DNA from: Synaphobranchus kaupii
Lineage: Eukaryota > Chordata > Actinopteri > Anguilliformes > Synaphobranchidae
NCBI GenBank assembly: GCA_029718625.1
Contig: CM056380.1
Coordinates: 104,351,893-104,415,892, forward strand
Direction of reading: 5' to 3'
Length of the DNA stretch: 64,000 nt
In this document: positions 35,938 through 48,330 of the stretch, piece after piece
How the letters are laid out: each line of letters begins with the position of its first letter
Position numbering within the stretch: the first letter of the stretch is position 1
Made by a program: the position numbers and the translations under genes
Notes under the pieces: model-generated
What the model saw: the letters and a program-made list of their open reading frames with translations, nothing else
Database searches by the model: none
Told to the model about the DNA's origin: nothing

Positions 35938-36756
35938 GTGTGCGTGCTAAAAGCAACATACAGCCCAGGCCTTTCTTACTGACTCTAGCCTAATTAACAA
36001 CTAAGAATGAATACTCCACTGCCCCTCAGACTGCAACCTGGATGTGAAATATTTTGAGAACATGACAAATTATCTTACTAAATGTCGTAAAACAAGAGTA
36101 CATTGCAAGTAAGCAAAACAAAAGCACAACATTCAAATTTACATAGATGAGCAAGGTTTTCTTTTCTAACCCCGGAATGAAATCCTGAGAAAGGGGGCAT
36201 CGTTGGCCAAGGTTTCTCAGAGTTGGCATGCGATGCAGCAGCCATCTGCTGAAAAGCAGTGAACCAGACTTCCTCGCAAAAACATCACTTTTATTAAAGT
36301 GCCTCGTGCCAATGGGGTGTAAGCAGTGGTCTTACATATTATACTTGGCCTTGTCATCTTAATGATAACTACAAAGATTCAATGGGACTGGCAACCATGA
36401 CAAATATATATCAGCATACTTATCTGTCACACAAACTGAACTGAACATTGAATCAAAAAACTACACAGCATTTCAAGTTTGGTAATATTTATTGGAGATG
36501 AGATTGAATAAATGAATGAATAAACTGGTTACCAGACGAAGACCACATGAAATGCCAGCAGTGACAGATAATCCTTTCATGTCTTTTTCCACTGTCACAG
36601 TGGTGCGAATACCTCACAGCAACTGCTCTGTGTTACGGCAACCAAACTAATTTACTACTGTGTATCAGACGCAAATGGTTTTATGTTGCGGGCAGTGGAA
36701 TCACAGAATCTTCGAAACTCACACGAGGAATGTCAAGAGTTCCTCTCTCCCTCTCC

Positions 36757-36774
36757 CACTCTCTCTCTCTCTCA

Positions 36775-36810
<36 letters not shown>

Positions 36811-36830
36811 CTCTGTGTGAGAGAGAGATG
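36757..36830. repeat. (CT)n and (CA)n microsatellite
   Basis: Compound CT, CA, CT, GA tract with hairpin potential. Confidence 0.95.
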
Positions 36831-37977
36831 AGTACTTAAGGGGGGATTTGTGTGTGCGCGTACGTGTTGGTTAGTTTCTGCGCATGTGTATAAACGTTAT
36901 CCGTGATGTGAACCAATCCCTTGTCTCTACAATTGGGGGATTAACAAACTCCTAAAAGATTTTGTATGTCGTACATTTAATTCAATTATTTCCAAACAAG
37001 GTGCAATATGTGCGGTAGCAGGTTTCACAGTGTCTTCAAGAGAGATAATCCCAGCAAAGGTTAAAATATGTGAGGTACATGCACATGGCAGTGGGATGGG
37101 GACAGGGAGGGACGTCACGGCTGTGTATACAGTATATACATGGCTCCCAGGGGGGAACAGGTTGTAACTTGTTGCCTGTGTGTGACATTGGCTCTTCGCG
37201 TAAACTGTCAAGAGAGAGACAGCAGCTGCCCTAGACTAACACTGGGGGCATAATAACCATGAACTGGTTGTCACCCAGGGAATCCAGTGCCAAGTAGGCA
37301 CTTACACTGTTTGGAAATAAAATTAAGAGGCTTTTTTGAAGATGAGAAAGTTATACAATTTTTTAGTTATACAATGAAATAAGAATATATATATGTAGAA
37401 TATATGTGGATTCTTTCTTGGTATATATGCATACTCATTAAGTGCATTCACCACGCACATATATTCTCCAGCTCTGTTTTATTAATTATGTTGTTTAGGT
37501 TCACTTTCATGGCTTGACTTTACCTCAGATTAAATATATAATCTTGATAGCAAACTCATAGCATGGATCACCTCTCTGCCTAACATTTAGTACAAAGGCA
37601 AGTGCTGTATATCAAACACAGAAATGTTAAGTGCACAACACAGAGATGTTGACAGAGATTGCTCTCAAGTGAAATAAAAGTTTCCAGTGGAATCATACAC
37701 AGTTAACAACATGAAAAAATTCATAACAACCCCGCCCCTTCCCATACACACACATGCACATACACACACGCACGCATACACACACACATTTTCAGGTGAG
37801 AGGTATCATCTGAATTTAGATCCCAAATAAGGGGTGTTATTTTGAGGGCGCAGCCAAAGTATTTGCACGTGTTATCATTTCACACTTTGCAGGTGATCAA
37901 CTAAGAGTCATTATGTAAATCACTCCAGCCACAAACAGCCATATTTAAATGAGAGATTTTGCATGTTTGGAATGGTT

Positions 37978-38409
37978 ACACTGTAGGAGATGTCTCGTAA
38001 TAAAACGGTGAAAAGACTGGCAGCGATGTTGCCAGTGAGAAACCATTTAATGAATTTGAAAGAAATCTATAATTCATGTTATTTTAGATTACTGTTAAAT
38101 AATTATTCTACACGGCTTTCACAGTGTTTTGAAATTTTTTTTTACAAACATTTTACTTTAAAAATATTGTTTTTTTCCACTGCAAAAAAAAAACTTACAG
38201 GATTTCACAGTCTTTTTTAACACAGTCATGTAGAATACCAACAATAACTCATTATTTAACAGTCATCCCATAAAATAACAGGATTTATACAGTTAAATAG
38301 CAAGATTTATAGGCTACAGCTAAATAAAAGGATTCAGTTTTCCGCCTTCATTAAATTGCTTTTCACTGGCAACATTGCTGCCTTTTTCATGGTATTTTTT
38401 TACAGTGTA
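37978..38409. mobile_element. Foldback MITE with CACTGTA ends
   Basis: CACTGTAGG at the left and TTTACAGTG at the right; the ends continue as inverted repeats (GGCAGCGATGTTGCCAGTGA versus its near complement at about 38368). No coding content. The CACTG-type end suggests an EnSpm/CACTA relative (inference). Confidence 0.65.
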
Positions 38410-39564
38410 GGTATAGGCTACTGCTACACTGAACAAGCTGGTGGTTAAATATGAACTGTTTCACTGGAAGTCTCTTAGTTTCTGCAGGGTGTTACAGATG
38501 TTTGTGAGGACTGAAATGTTCAACTATGCTTAATATCACTACTCGCACCATTAGTGTCACATAAAATCTAATTTCCTATTTTCATGGGTTTTATTTTGAT
38601 AGTTTTTATTTGCTTTGTTATTCACTGTTATAATAGATGTTGTATTGCTTCAAATTCTAGTTAGGGGTCCAAGCACGTAGTGCTGGAACCCTATTGTTAT
38701 TGCTGGTTTTATTATTATTATTCCCACATTTGGTACAATTGCAGCAAAACCACATAATAACTTTTGCTGAAACTTTGCACACATGTAGACACTACGACAC
38801 GACACATGTACAGCGAATTCCAACCCAATTGACCTGATGGTGGCGCTATAGAGACAAAGTGAAATTTTATAAACTTTTTCGGCTATAACTTTTGAACCGT
38901 TTAGCCTATCTTCAAAATTATTTTTGCCTCAAATTCGTTGGTTCGTGGCAAATAACTTTGCCATTAGGATCAATGAGGTCCGCCATATTGGATCTTTTGC
39001 ATATTTGCATTTTGTGAAAAACCTATAAATTCGAACTCCTCCGAGACCATTTGACATATCAACATGCAACTCAAACCCATTTGTTCAGGGGACGATTCTC
39101 TAAAGAATCACGAAGAGATTTTCCTGATTTTCCAAATATCCTGATTGCAGTAAGCCAATAAAAATTGTTGTGGGCGTGGCTAGTCATGAATACGCTAATA
39201 ACTCTTCAATTCGTCAATGGATATTAATAAAATTTGGTTTCTGTACTTGCACTGACCTTCTGAACCAAACTCTAAAGTATTGGCTCAATAGAATTAAATG
39301 GTGGCGCTATAGAGCATAATCAATTTTTTTAAATGCATAAATTCATAAAAAATCACCATTATTTTTTAGACATTTAAAACTTGCTTTAGTGATCAATTTC
39401 CTCATCTGGAACATATGTATGTCCCACATATGTCACTGCCATCTTGGATTGGCCACCATTTTGGAAATGCTATTACCATTTCCCTTCATGAAAAATCACT
39501 GTTGTGTTTTAAACATTGAAAATGATGTGTCGTCATCAATCAATGGGCAGCCACCGGTTATCTG

Positions 39565-39628
39565 TTATGGCTTAGTGGTACGAGCAATGGCTTGGTATGT
39601 GGGGACCCGGGTTCAATCCCCACCATAG
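39565..39628 (+). repeat. tRNA-like segment 1
   Basis: Has an A-box-like TGGCTTAGTGGT and a B-box GGTTCAATCCC, with GGGGACCC..., CCCCACC forming a T-arm-like pair. No clean acceptor stem is visible, so a functional tRNA is unlikely; a tRNA-derived SINE head is the better reading. Confidence 0.55.
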
Positions 39629-39871
39629 GTTACTTTTCTTTTCGATAAAAACAATGCACAGTTTGTTATGCTTTTCACACTTAATAATGTTCTTTTCACA
39701 TTATTGCAAAGGTGAAGAAACTTTACTATATTAACTATTCACTGTTTCACTAGTACTTAAATGAGTGAAACAAATAAAGTTTTAATAAAGTTATTATTTT
39801 TCCTGCCAAATTCTTCATCAAAAATGCTCCATACCCTCCAATAATTCTCCCCATACCAAACAACATCTGCG

Positions 39872-39937
39872 ATGGCTTTGTAGTTAGTGTGATTGCCTTC
39901 GCTGTGGGAGGCCCGGGTTCAAATCCCACCGAGTACC
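39872..39937 (+). repeat. tRNA-like segment 2
   Basis: GGCTTTGTAGTTAGTGTGAT (A-box region) and GGGTTCAAATCCC (B-box) with TGGGAGG/CCCACC pairing. Same arrangement as the segment 300 bp upstream, with a different sequence. Confidence 0.55.
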
Positions 39938-40489
39938 AAAGGTTGCGTTTCTTTTCAACGACATGCGCTTTCTCATGCTTTTCACATCTACAAATCTTAT
40001 TTTCACATTAATGGGGGAGGAAAAACTAAAACACATTTTTTGAGTTAATATCTAGGCATTGCCTCAGATTGAAGGTCCCTTTCATGAATGTCTTCTCAAA
40101 TTCAGTTTACATTCAGTTTATGATTTGAAGCATATTGATGAAATCTGGTTGCTATACTAGCACTCACATCAAGAGCCAAACTGTAAAGTATTGGCCAAAT
40201 TGAATCAAATAGTGGCACTATAGAGCACAATATGTATTTTTTTAATTTATAAATTCAAATATTGGTAAGACTTTGGACAATGCCATGGTGCTGAAAGATT
40301 TATATGTTTTGTATGGCATATGGATGCCGGTAGCCTGTAAGCCAATAATTAGGGTCGCGCATTTGATAATAGCCTACTAGAATGTCCCTGGTTTTTTAGA
40401 CGGGATTTCCCGGGAAACCCGGGAGCGAGGTGTAATAATCTCGGGTTTAAAAATAGCTAATTTTCGGGAAAATATTAAACACAAGGTAG

Positions 40490-41180
40490 TATGGGGACGG
40501 AAAGTATTCGGGCAGTGACACATTTTTTGTTGTTTTGGCTCTGTACTCCTGAAGATTGGATTTGAAATGGTACAGTGACTATGAGGCTAAAGTGCAAACT
40601 TTCAGCTTTAATTTGAGGGATTTAAACATCCATATCTACTGCATATCTGGCAGCAGAGTGATTGTTTGAGGCTTGTTTGATACCTCAGACCCTTGATGAC
40701 TTACAGCCATTTTACCAACCATGTATTCCCTACTGTTCCAGCATAATTTATAGCTAAATCTAGTCCCATCCCCCAATTCCCACAGAGATCCATTCAAATG
40801 CAGAGATGTTATAGTATCGCTTGTAAGAGTACCAGAAAATAAAATATCAAGAGTCTTTTGATGTTGTTGGGTCACAGACATCAGGAAGTCGTGGCATACA
40901 AAGGATATGCAACCAAATATTAAATATGATGACTTTAAGTTTTTGTTAATTTGTCCAATTACTTTTCGTCCCCTAAAATGGAGAGGACTATGTATAAAAA
41001 GGGCTACAATTGCTACACGGTTCACCCGATATGTATGTAAAAACCCTCAAATTAAAGCTGAAAGTCTGCACTTCAACGTCATCATCACTGTTCCATTTCA
41101 AATCCAATGTTCTGGAATATAGAGCCAAAACAACAAAAATTGTCACTGCCCTCAAATGTTTGGTCCCCACTGTATACAGT
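40490..41180. mobile_element. Tc1-type element carrying the palindromic-core half
   Basis: Inverted ends (TATGGGGACGGAAAGTATTC ... complement near 40960-41175, with TTTCAGCTTTAATTTGAGGG versus its complement near 41045). Inside is one arm of the core that also occurs at 12130-12660 and 21240-21840. No transposase. Its duplicate is at 47270-47955. Confidence 0.75.
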
Positions 41181-41399
41181 GGGGTCTGTTGTTAGTTCCC
41201 CAACTCCTGTCCTTCCTCCTGAGCCACAGGCAAAATCTACATGGTATGTTGAAAGCAGCTCTGGTGGCTTGATAACAGTCTGGAATGCATTGCTTAGCAT
41301 ATTTAGATCCACTCAACCCCAGTGAGAAATACACATACAAAACAATAGAGACAACGAGTGATCATGTTCATCCTAAAGTGCATCTTACTTGAGTGGTCT

Positions 41400-41560
41400 C
41401 CTTCAGGTTGACAATGCCCCCCATACTACTAGCTTTAGTGGTACTGATTTAATTTGTTTAATATGCATCTAAACAATGTAAACCATGTGCTCTGGCCATC
41501 TCAGTCCCTAGATCTGAACACCTATGGGAAGTGCTAATGTGTGCCTGAAATGATGCCCCC
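41400..41560 (+). pseudogene. Decayed Tc1-like transposase remnant
   Basis: Two catalytic-core words are readable: VDNAP (from CAGGTTGACAATGCCCCC) and, about 80 bp on, WPSQSLDLN (usual WPSQSPDLNP). The sequence between is shortened and frames do not match. Duplicate at 48176-48330. Confidence 0.6.
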
Positions 41561-42388
41561 AAAGAAAACACATTTCTTTTGGAAGAATGGTGTTAAATCT
41601 ATTCACTAATGTATCAGACACTTCTATAATCTGTGGTAAAATGCGGTTTCGTATTACTGGGGGAATCTTCTAGATATCTGAATTGGATTTCAGTGGGTTG
41701 AGATCTGGAGACGACTATAACATATGGCTTACTTTACATCTTTATATTATGCTCATCATCATTCAGTGAACTCCTGGATGACACATCACAGAGACTCCCA
41801 AAGGCACAAAAATCACATAATAAAGATTACTTTAAGATTACTTAAATTGGGGTGTATTTTTTTTAACCCTCTAAGGGCTTGGGTCAATCCTACTTAAAAA
41901 ACAATATCCCAAATTTTCTCAGTGTTTCTAGCTATATTTTATTAGCAACAGTAATTTAATTAGCTAGCTATACTGCAAGCGAGCTATACTGAAAAAAGGT
42001 TTGTCAATACGTCTGAATAGCGAAGGTCATATGAAACAACAGTAGCATGATTTACATTTTAAGCTAATTACAATTTACCTCGACGTGTATTTCTAATTGT
42101 TTGCTATTATTAAAGATCCTTCACAAGCGAGCTATAAGTTACTGCTAGGCATTGGTGCTGGCTAGCTAGCAAAAAATAGTTTGTCAATGCGTCTGAATAG
42201 CGAACTTCACAACAGTAGGATGATTGCCAGATTGTAACATGGTACATACGTATCCTTAGTTGGATGGCAGGGTGTAAGGTCCCTTAGGAACATCTTTAGT
42301 ATCTGGACTCATATGTGATGCATTGGCTCATAGTCGATTTTAAGGTATAGTGCCATTTAACTTTGCTCCAGCTATTCTATACGCTATG

Positions 42389-42396
42389 TTCTACAC
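42389..42396. other. Empty target site of the copy-2 foldback
   Basis: A single TTCTACAC here, flanked by the same DNA that carries the foldback element and two TTCTACAC copies at 49522-49529 and 50273-50280. Confidence 0.95.
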
Positions 42397-42623
42397 TACT
42401 GCAACCACAAGGTGACTGGTATGGCCTCAACAGTAGTGAATGTTTACTACAGATGTTCATTGCTCTTCAACCACCATCATTCTCTTTTAATAATAAAAAC
42501 GGAATATTTTTGATAAACTGGTGTTCTCTTTTTTCATTCAGAGTTCCCCTCACTCTTGGTATAAATTGAGGGGTGGCGTAGTCTACCGTCCCCTTGTGGG
42601 GCACTACATCAAAACTCATTTTT

Positions 42624-44650
42624 TGTCATGGTTTTGACCCTGTTTCCCCTTGCGGTCGTTCTCTTTGGTGGCCACGCGAGGGCGCTGCCCTTTTGGTAGA
42701 TGCTTGCTCCGCCCTGCTGAGTTGTCGGATCTTTTGTTAAGCGTTTACACCTGTTGCTTGTCACCTGGAGAGGGGTATATAAGCCTACCGTTTTCTACGT
42801 TCGGGGCTTCGACATTGATTGTTAATTGTATGTACTGTGGTGTTATTGTTGGCTGTGAATTTTTGTACCGTTTTGGCTATTCGCCCATTGTTAGCGTCTC
42901 TTTAGAGACAGGGCTTATTTCTTGCTGGCTTGGTGGTTGGTTTTCTCGTAGGAGTTTGGGACCGTTAATCTCTGCTCTATTTTTGCCTTTATTTGTGCGT
43001 TTCCTCCGTGTATGGAGTTTTGGGCGATTGTGTTCAGAACAGTAGTTCTGCTCGCCTTTCGGCACATATCTTCCCATTGGGAGATCAGGCGTTTCGCTTC
43101 TACTTAGTTATTTGCTCGTAGAAGTATAGAGCAGCAGCTCTTTGTTCCATTTTCGCCTGTTTGGTTTTCTTAGAGACCTGGCGTTTTGCTTCTACTCAAT
43201 TCCGTTTTACTGTGAGCCAGTAAGTAGCCGTGGTACGTTTATTCCCTGTTGTCCTTCTCGTGGACTACGTTCCCCTTTGTTGTGACTCAGGGTTTTTATT
43301 TATATTGAGGCTGTCGTGCTATTTTGCGTAGGTCTTTTGTTGCAGCCGTCCTGTACGTCCTTTTTACCTGCGGGACGATTTTGTTTGGAACTGTTGTTCT
43401 GTTTCGTTCTCCGGGTGTGTCTCTTTATATGGAGCTTGGGCGTTGTTGTGGACGTGTTTGTGTGTGACTGCGCGTGTCTTTATATAGCATCGGAACGTTA
43501 GCTCTCTGTTCCATTTCGCCTCGTTTAATTTATTCATTTATTTAGAGGCTAGGGCGGTTGTTCCATTTTAGCTTGCGTTAGTCTGTGCATAGTAAAGTTT
43601 TATGCATTGGACTGCGAGCCTTTTATATCGCCATGGAACGTTAAATCTCTGTTCCCTTTCGCCTCGTTTTCATTTATTCCTTTACTGAGAGGCTAGGGCG
43701 GTTGTTCCAATCTAAGTTTGCGTGAGTCTTTTGGATAGTAGTTATGGGACGACGGTGCTCCGTTCGGCTCACCTGTAAAATGTTTCTCCTTCCTGGGAGA
43801 TCGGGTGTTTACCGCTTTGCTTTCTGCATTTGACTGCTACTTATTAAACTAGCCATGGAACGTTAAATCTCGGTTCCATTTTCGCCTCGTTTAATTTATT
43901 CATTCCTTTACCGAGAGGCTAGGGCGGTTGTTCCAATCTAAGTTTGCGTGAGTCTTTTGGATAGTAGTTATGGGACGACGGTGCTCCGTTCGGCTCACCT
44001 GTAAAATGTTTCTCCTTCCTGGGAGATCGGGTGTTTACCGCTTTGCTTTCTGCATTTGACTGCTACTTATTGAACTGGCCATGGAACGTTAAATCTCGGT
44101 TCCATTTTCGCCTCGTTTAATTTATTCATTCCTTTACCGAGAGGCTAGGGCGGTTGTTCCAATTTAAGCTTGCGTTAGTCTGTGGATAATAAAGTTATGG
44201 GACGACAGTGCTTCGTCGGCTCACCTGTAAAATGTTTCTCTCTCCTGGGAGATCGGGTGTTTACCCTCTTGGTTTTATTCATTTGACTGCGAGCCTATTT
44301 ATCTCGCCATGGGAACGTTAAATCTCTGTTCCTGTTCGCCTCCTCTCTTACCATCGTGTTATTTTGCGGTGTTTGTTTATTGTTTAATGTTTGCCTTTAC
44401 GCTACTCGCCCGTTCTGATTTGTCTCGTTGCCGAGACAGGGCGCGTATTATGTCTGGCTGTTCAGATTCCTGTCCTTGCGCTCTACTTAGCGTTTGACAG
44501 TTAGCCGGTTAGTAGCGTCTGTGGTGTGTTTGTGTTCCTTGTCTTGTCTCCTCCCTTATCTGCGGGTATCCCGCCTTAGTGGCCTAAGGGCTTAATGATT
44601 CCCCTTGCTGCGTTTGGCTCCTCCCATCTCACACGTCACACCCCATTACA
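42624..44650 (+). mobile_element. Solo LTR (2.0 kb) with 225-bp tandem repeats
   Basis: Starts TGTCATGGTTTTG and ends CCCCATTACA, flanked by TTTTT on both sides. Copy 2 of the duplication has the empty site at about 50504. A TATA box (GTATATAAGCC near 42776) places the LTR on the plus strand. Three tandem units lie at 43631-44306. The first bases match the start of the Gypsy LTR near 63501 (TGTCATGGTTT), which suggests a related family. No gag or pol. Confidence 0.85.
43631..44306 (+). repeat. Three tandem units of 222-228 bp in the LTR
   Basis: Units begin CCATGGAACGTTAAATCTC at 43631, 43853 and 44079, and a fourth partial unit at 44307. Each has TTCGCCTCGTTTAATTTATT and GGGACGACGGTGCTCCGTTC words. 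Confidence 0.92.
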
Positions 44651-44830
44651 TTTTTAACCACTCCACAGATTTCATGTTGGCTAATTATAGTGTTAGCAAG
44701 TCAGTTAGGACATCTACTTTGTGCATGACATGTAGTTTTTCCAACAATTGTTTAGAAGACAGATTATTCACTATATCAGTATTTCAGTGGGTCAGAAGTT
44801 TACATACACAAAGTTGACTGTGCCTTTAAA
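44651..44830. repeat. Tc1-type terminal repeat, copy 1
   Basis: TTTTTAACCACTCCACAG ... CAGTGGGTCAGAAGTTTAC, complementary to 5985-6236 and 21858-22108. Same family as the fish Tc1 ends of form CAGTTGAAGTC. Copy 2 at 50505-50690. Confidence 0.8.
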
Positions 44831-45452
44831 TTTGTAATATTTGGTCACGCATCCTTTGCATGCCATGACATCCTGATGCCTGTGACCCAACCAGAGTTTT
44901 GCTTGATGATGGTAAAACAACATGCCCAAAGGGAATAATACTTAAATTTTATGTGAGCCACTTGTCTCGTACCTCCTGAAATCTCTAGGGGCTCATTAAT
45001 GCTCACAGCTTTGACTGGTTGGCCTGGGAACACGGAGCGTTCTGCATTGCTAAGGAAATGCTTCCACAAAAAGGTAGAAAAACCAGTTGAAGTCTATGGT
45101 TGCCAGAGACTACATGCACACACCTCAGTAGACACAGACCATAGACTATAGACACAGGACGCTTGTCAGTGAGCCGATGTATTGTGTATAAATGCCCAGA
45201 GCTATGAAACATGAGCCAGTCTCATAGCTTGTCTTACACGGTATAAACTAAGTGGTTGGTGCTCCTCTGCTTTGATGGGCACTCAGTATGTTTCAAAGTG
45301 GTTTTGATTGACATTGATTTCATTATTGTTTGTTCCTTTATATGCTGGCATGCCTGTGTGTAAACAGGAGCTCCTATATTTGTGTGTAAACAGGAGCTGC
45401 TCCTCCAATGTCAGATCTAATAAAAACAGAGCACCAACAATTGGATCACTCT

Positions 45453-47052
45453 TCTGATGTGTCTTGATGGAGATATTGTATTCATACCATCATATTAAGT
45501 TATTGTATTTATGCCATAACATTTACTTAGGCTAAATAATGTAGGCATATAACTCACATTCTCAGTTCTTGCAGCAAAAACCTAGATTTTTTATTTTTGG
45601 GTATTTTTTTATTGGCTTGTTATAAACGTGAAAATTTTCTGTACAACGCACGTTACTTTATTTCGAAATTTCTCAGTTTTGGGCATTCACCGCCGAAACC
45701 TTCAACATTTCAAAGAAGAGGGTAAAAATGTGTAGGCATTATTTTTTTTGAAGGGGGGGGGGGGGGGGGGGGTAGTCTTTTTCCTTAAACACTGGCCGTT
45801 TGCCTGTGTAGACCAAAAGCCTTTTTGGTCGTGAACAGTTATAGCCAGTGTTAATACTTCTCACGGTTCAGGTAGGCCTAATAGCCCATAGCCTTTGTTT
45901 AGATGTCAGAAGTTCCAAAGCAGCCATAATTTTGTACAGAAAATATGTTGCTTTTATTAATAAAACATCTTCGAAAAACAGTTTGTTATTGATATTCAAG
46001 AATCTCAGCCTGTTAGGTTTCTGCATTCTGTGTTGGTTTGTTTTATTTATGTTTCTCATTTTTTCCATATTTATTTATTATGATTATTTTGTGCTTTCAC
46101 TGTTCCATGTTTTGCATTACTGTCACTCCCTGTCATCGTCACACTATTCGGGAGCCTTTGGTGATTTTGGTTTTTCTCTATTTCTTCTGTCACGCACTTC
46201 CTTCATACTAATTATCTCATTGTATATAATGCTAATTAACTAACTACTACTAACAGCTTAGATTTAGGTTTTGTACTAATTAACTAACTCACTAACCTTA
46301 GTTTCTCGCTGCAGCTGTCTCTCTTTCTGCCTGTTCTATCACTAATTATCTTTCTTTGGTTCCTCTTAACTACAGGTGACTCTTGTTTCCGCTTTCCTAT
46401 TCCTTGTATGCACTTGTCTACCTGCTAACCCCAGGCCGTTTGTTATCATTGTGTCTATGTGTATTCCAGTCCGTGTCTTACGTTTCCCCCATTATTGTAT
46501 TATTGGTCCTTGTTAACCCTCATTGTTCTCACCTGTGTACTCTCCCATTTGCCCTCCTCTTCACACCTGATTCCTTTTGTGTAATCTTCTCCCTGTGTAT
46601 TTAAACCCTGTTATTTCAGTCTGTCTTTGTGAGTTCCTCACAAGATTTTTTGCTTCTGTGTTGCCTTCTGGTTTTCCGAGTATCCTCCGAGTTTTCTGTT
46701 TGTTCCGTAATATCTGTTTCTGAGTTTTTGTTATTCCCTCATCCTTCTCCCGTTGTTGTTCATTTTTTGTTGTCTATTCTTCGTTTTGTTTTCTTTTTGT
46801 TCTGCCTGTGTTCTCGTGACCCTGTTTTTGTGCTTTTGCTGTGCCTTCCTGGTTCTGACCCCTGCCTGTTCTGTGACCACTCTTTGGACTCTGTCTTTGT
46901 ACTGTTGCCCTGTCTCCCCGGTTTTTGACCCAGCCTGTTTCACCACGGATTGCTGCCTTGCCCTTTATTAAACTTTTTTTTTTTTTGTACTCCTGCCTGC
47001 GTTTGGGTCCTTCCCCCACCAACACCCAACACAGCCAATAGTACGCTAGTGG
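45453..47052 (+). other. Spacer between duplication copies, LTR-like in its second half
   Basis: 45754-45773 is a poly-G run. From about 46180 to 47030 the DNA is T/C-rich, with a TATTTAAACCCTG word near 46600, TTTATTAAAC near 46965 and CCTGCGTTTGGGTCC near 46997, which resemble the promoter, polyadenylation and end segments of an LTR. Terminal duplications were not found. No gene. Confidence 0.5.
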
Positions 47053-47269
47053 ACAATGCCATGGTGCTGAAAGATTTATATGTTTTATATGGCATATGGA
47101 TGCCGGTAGCCTGTAAACAAATAATTAGGGTCGCACATTTGATAATAGCCTACTAGAATGCCCCTTGGTTTTTTAGACGGGATTTCCCGGGAAACCCGGG
47201 AGTGAGGTGTAATAATCTCGGGTTTAAAAATAGCAAATTTTCGGGAAAATATTAAACACAAGGTAGTAT

Positions 47270-47955
47270 GGGGACGGAAAGTATTCGGGCAGTGACACAT
47301 TTTTTGTTGTTTTGGCTCTGTACTCCTGAAGATTGGATTTGAAATGGTACAGTGACTATGAGGCTAAAGTGCAAACTTTCAGCTTTAATTTGAGGGATTT
47401 AAACATCCATATCTACTGCATATCTGGCAGCAGAGTGATTGTTTGAGGCTTGTTTGATACCTCAGACCCTTGATGACTTACAGCCATTTTACCAACCATG
47501 TATTCCATACTGTTCCAGCATAATTTACAGCTAAATCTAGTCCCATCCCCCAATTCCCACAGAAATCCATTCAAATGCAGAGACGTTATAGTATCGCTTG
47601 TAAGAGTACCAGAAAATAAAATATCAAGAGTCTTTTGATGTTGTTGGGTCACAGACATCAGGAAGTTGTGGCATACAAAGGATATGCAACCAAATGTTAA
47701 ATATGATGACTAAGTTTTTGTTAATTTGTCCAATTACTTTTCGTCCCCTAAAATGGAGAGGACTATGTATAAAAAGGGCTACAATTGCTACACGGTTCAC
47801 CCGATATGTATGTAAAAACCCTCAAATTAAAGCTGAAAGTCTGCACTTCAACGTCATCATCACTGTTCCATTTCAAATCCAATGTTCTGGAATATAGAGC
47901 CAAAACAACAAAACTGGTCACTGCCCTCAAATGTTTGGTCCCCACTGTATACAGT
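47270..47955. mobile_element. Tc1-type element with core, duplicate copy
   Basis: Duplicate of 40490-41180, same inverted ends and core arm. Confidence 0.75.
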
Positions 47956-48175
47956 GGGGTCTGTTGTTAGTTCCCCAACTCCTGTCCTTCCTCCTGAGCC
48001 ACAGGCAAAATCTACATGGTATGTTGAAAGCAGCTCTGGTGGCTTGATAACAGTCTGGAATGCATTGCTTAGCATATTTAGATCCACTCAACCCCAGTGA
48101 GAAATACACATACAAAACAATAGAGACAACAAGAGTGATCATGTTCATCCTAAAGTGCATCTTACTTGAGTGGTC

Positions 48176-48330
48176 TCCTTCAGGTTGACAATGCCCCCCA
48201 TACTACTAGCTTTAGTGGTACTGATTTAATTTGTTTAATATGCATCTAAACAATGTAAACCATGTGCTCTGGCCATCTCAGTCCCTAGATCTGAACACCT
48301 ATGGGAGGTGCTAATGTGTGCCTGAAATGA
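48176..48330 (+). pseudogene. Decayed Tc1-like transposase remnant, duplicate
   Basis: Same VDNAP and WPSQSLDLN words as at 41400-41560. Confidence 0.6.

Larger units (their letters stand above)
34405..37975. other. Long low-repeat stretch, no gene seen
   Basis: Mostly single-copy-looking AT-rich DNA with simple repeats at 35829-35935 (CA then TG) and 36757-36830 (CT and CA). A 24-codon frame from an ATG at about 34757 has no recognisable family. No exon with good splice sites and a known domain was identified. Confidence 0.6.
38666..40270. repeat. Fish repeat with internal duplication and two tRNA-like parts
   Basis: Begins GGGGTCCAAGCACGTAGTG and CTGGAACCCTATTG, a start common in fish repeats (memory, class uncertain). 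A segment of about 110 bp (39195-39320) recurs at 40128-40222, each ending in a TGGCGCTATAGAGC-like word, also seen at 38850. Two tRNA-like segments lie between. Confidence 0.6.
40275..45452 (+). repeat. Segmental duplication, copy 1
   Basis: Starts GGACAATGCCATGGTGCTG and ends CAACAATTGGATCACTC; collinear with 47053-51310 with few substitutions. It lacks the 348 bp found at 49021-49368 and the foldback found at 49530-50272 in copy 2, and contains the solo LTR 42624-44650, which copy 2 lacks. Confidence 0.93.

Noticed and set aside
39565..39937. Functional tRNA genes
   Set aside because: B-box words are good but no clean acceptor stem or anticodon arm could be drawn; a repeat-derived origin fits better.
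42650..43045. 131-codon plus-strand frame as a small membrane protein gene
   Set aside because: Lies wholly in a solo LTR downstream of its TATA box; no conserved domain seen.
46629..46971. Overlapping hydrophobic frames resembling a membrane protein
   Set aside because: T/C-rich LTR-like leader sequence gives Leu/Phe/Cys-rich frames in several registers by composition alone.
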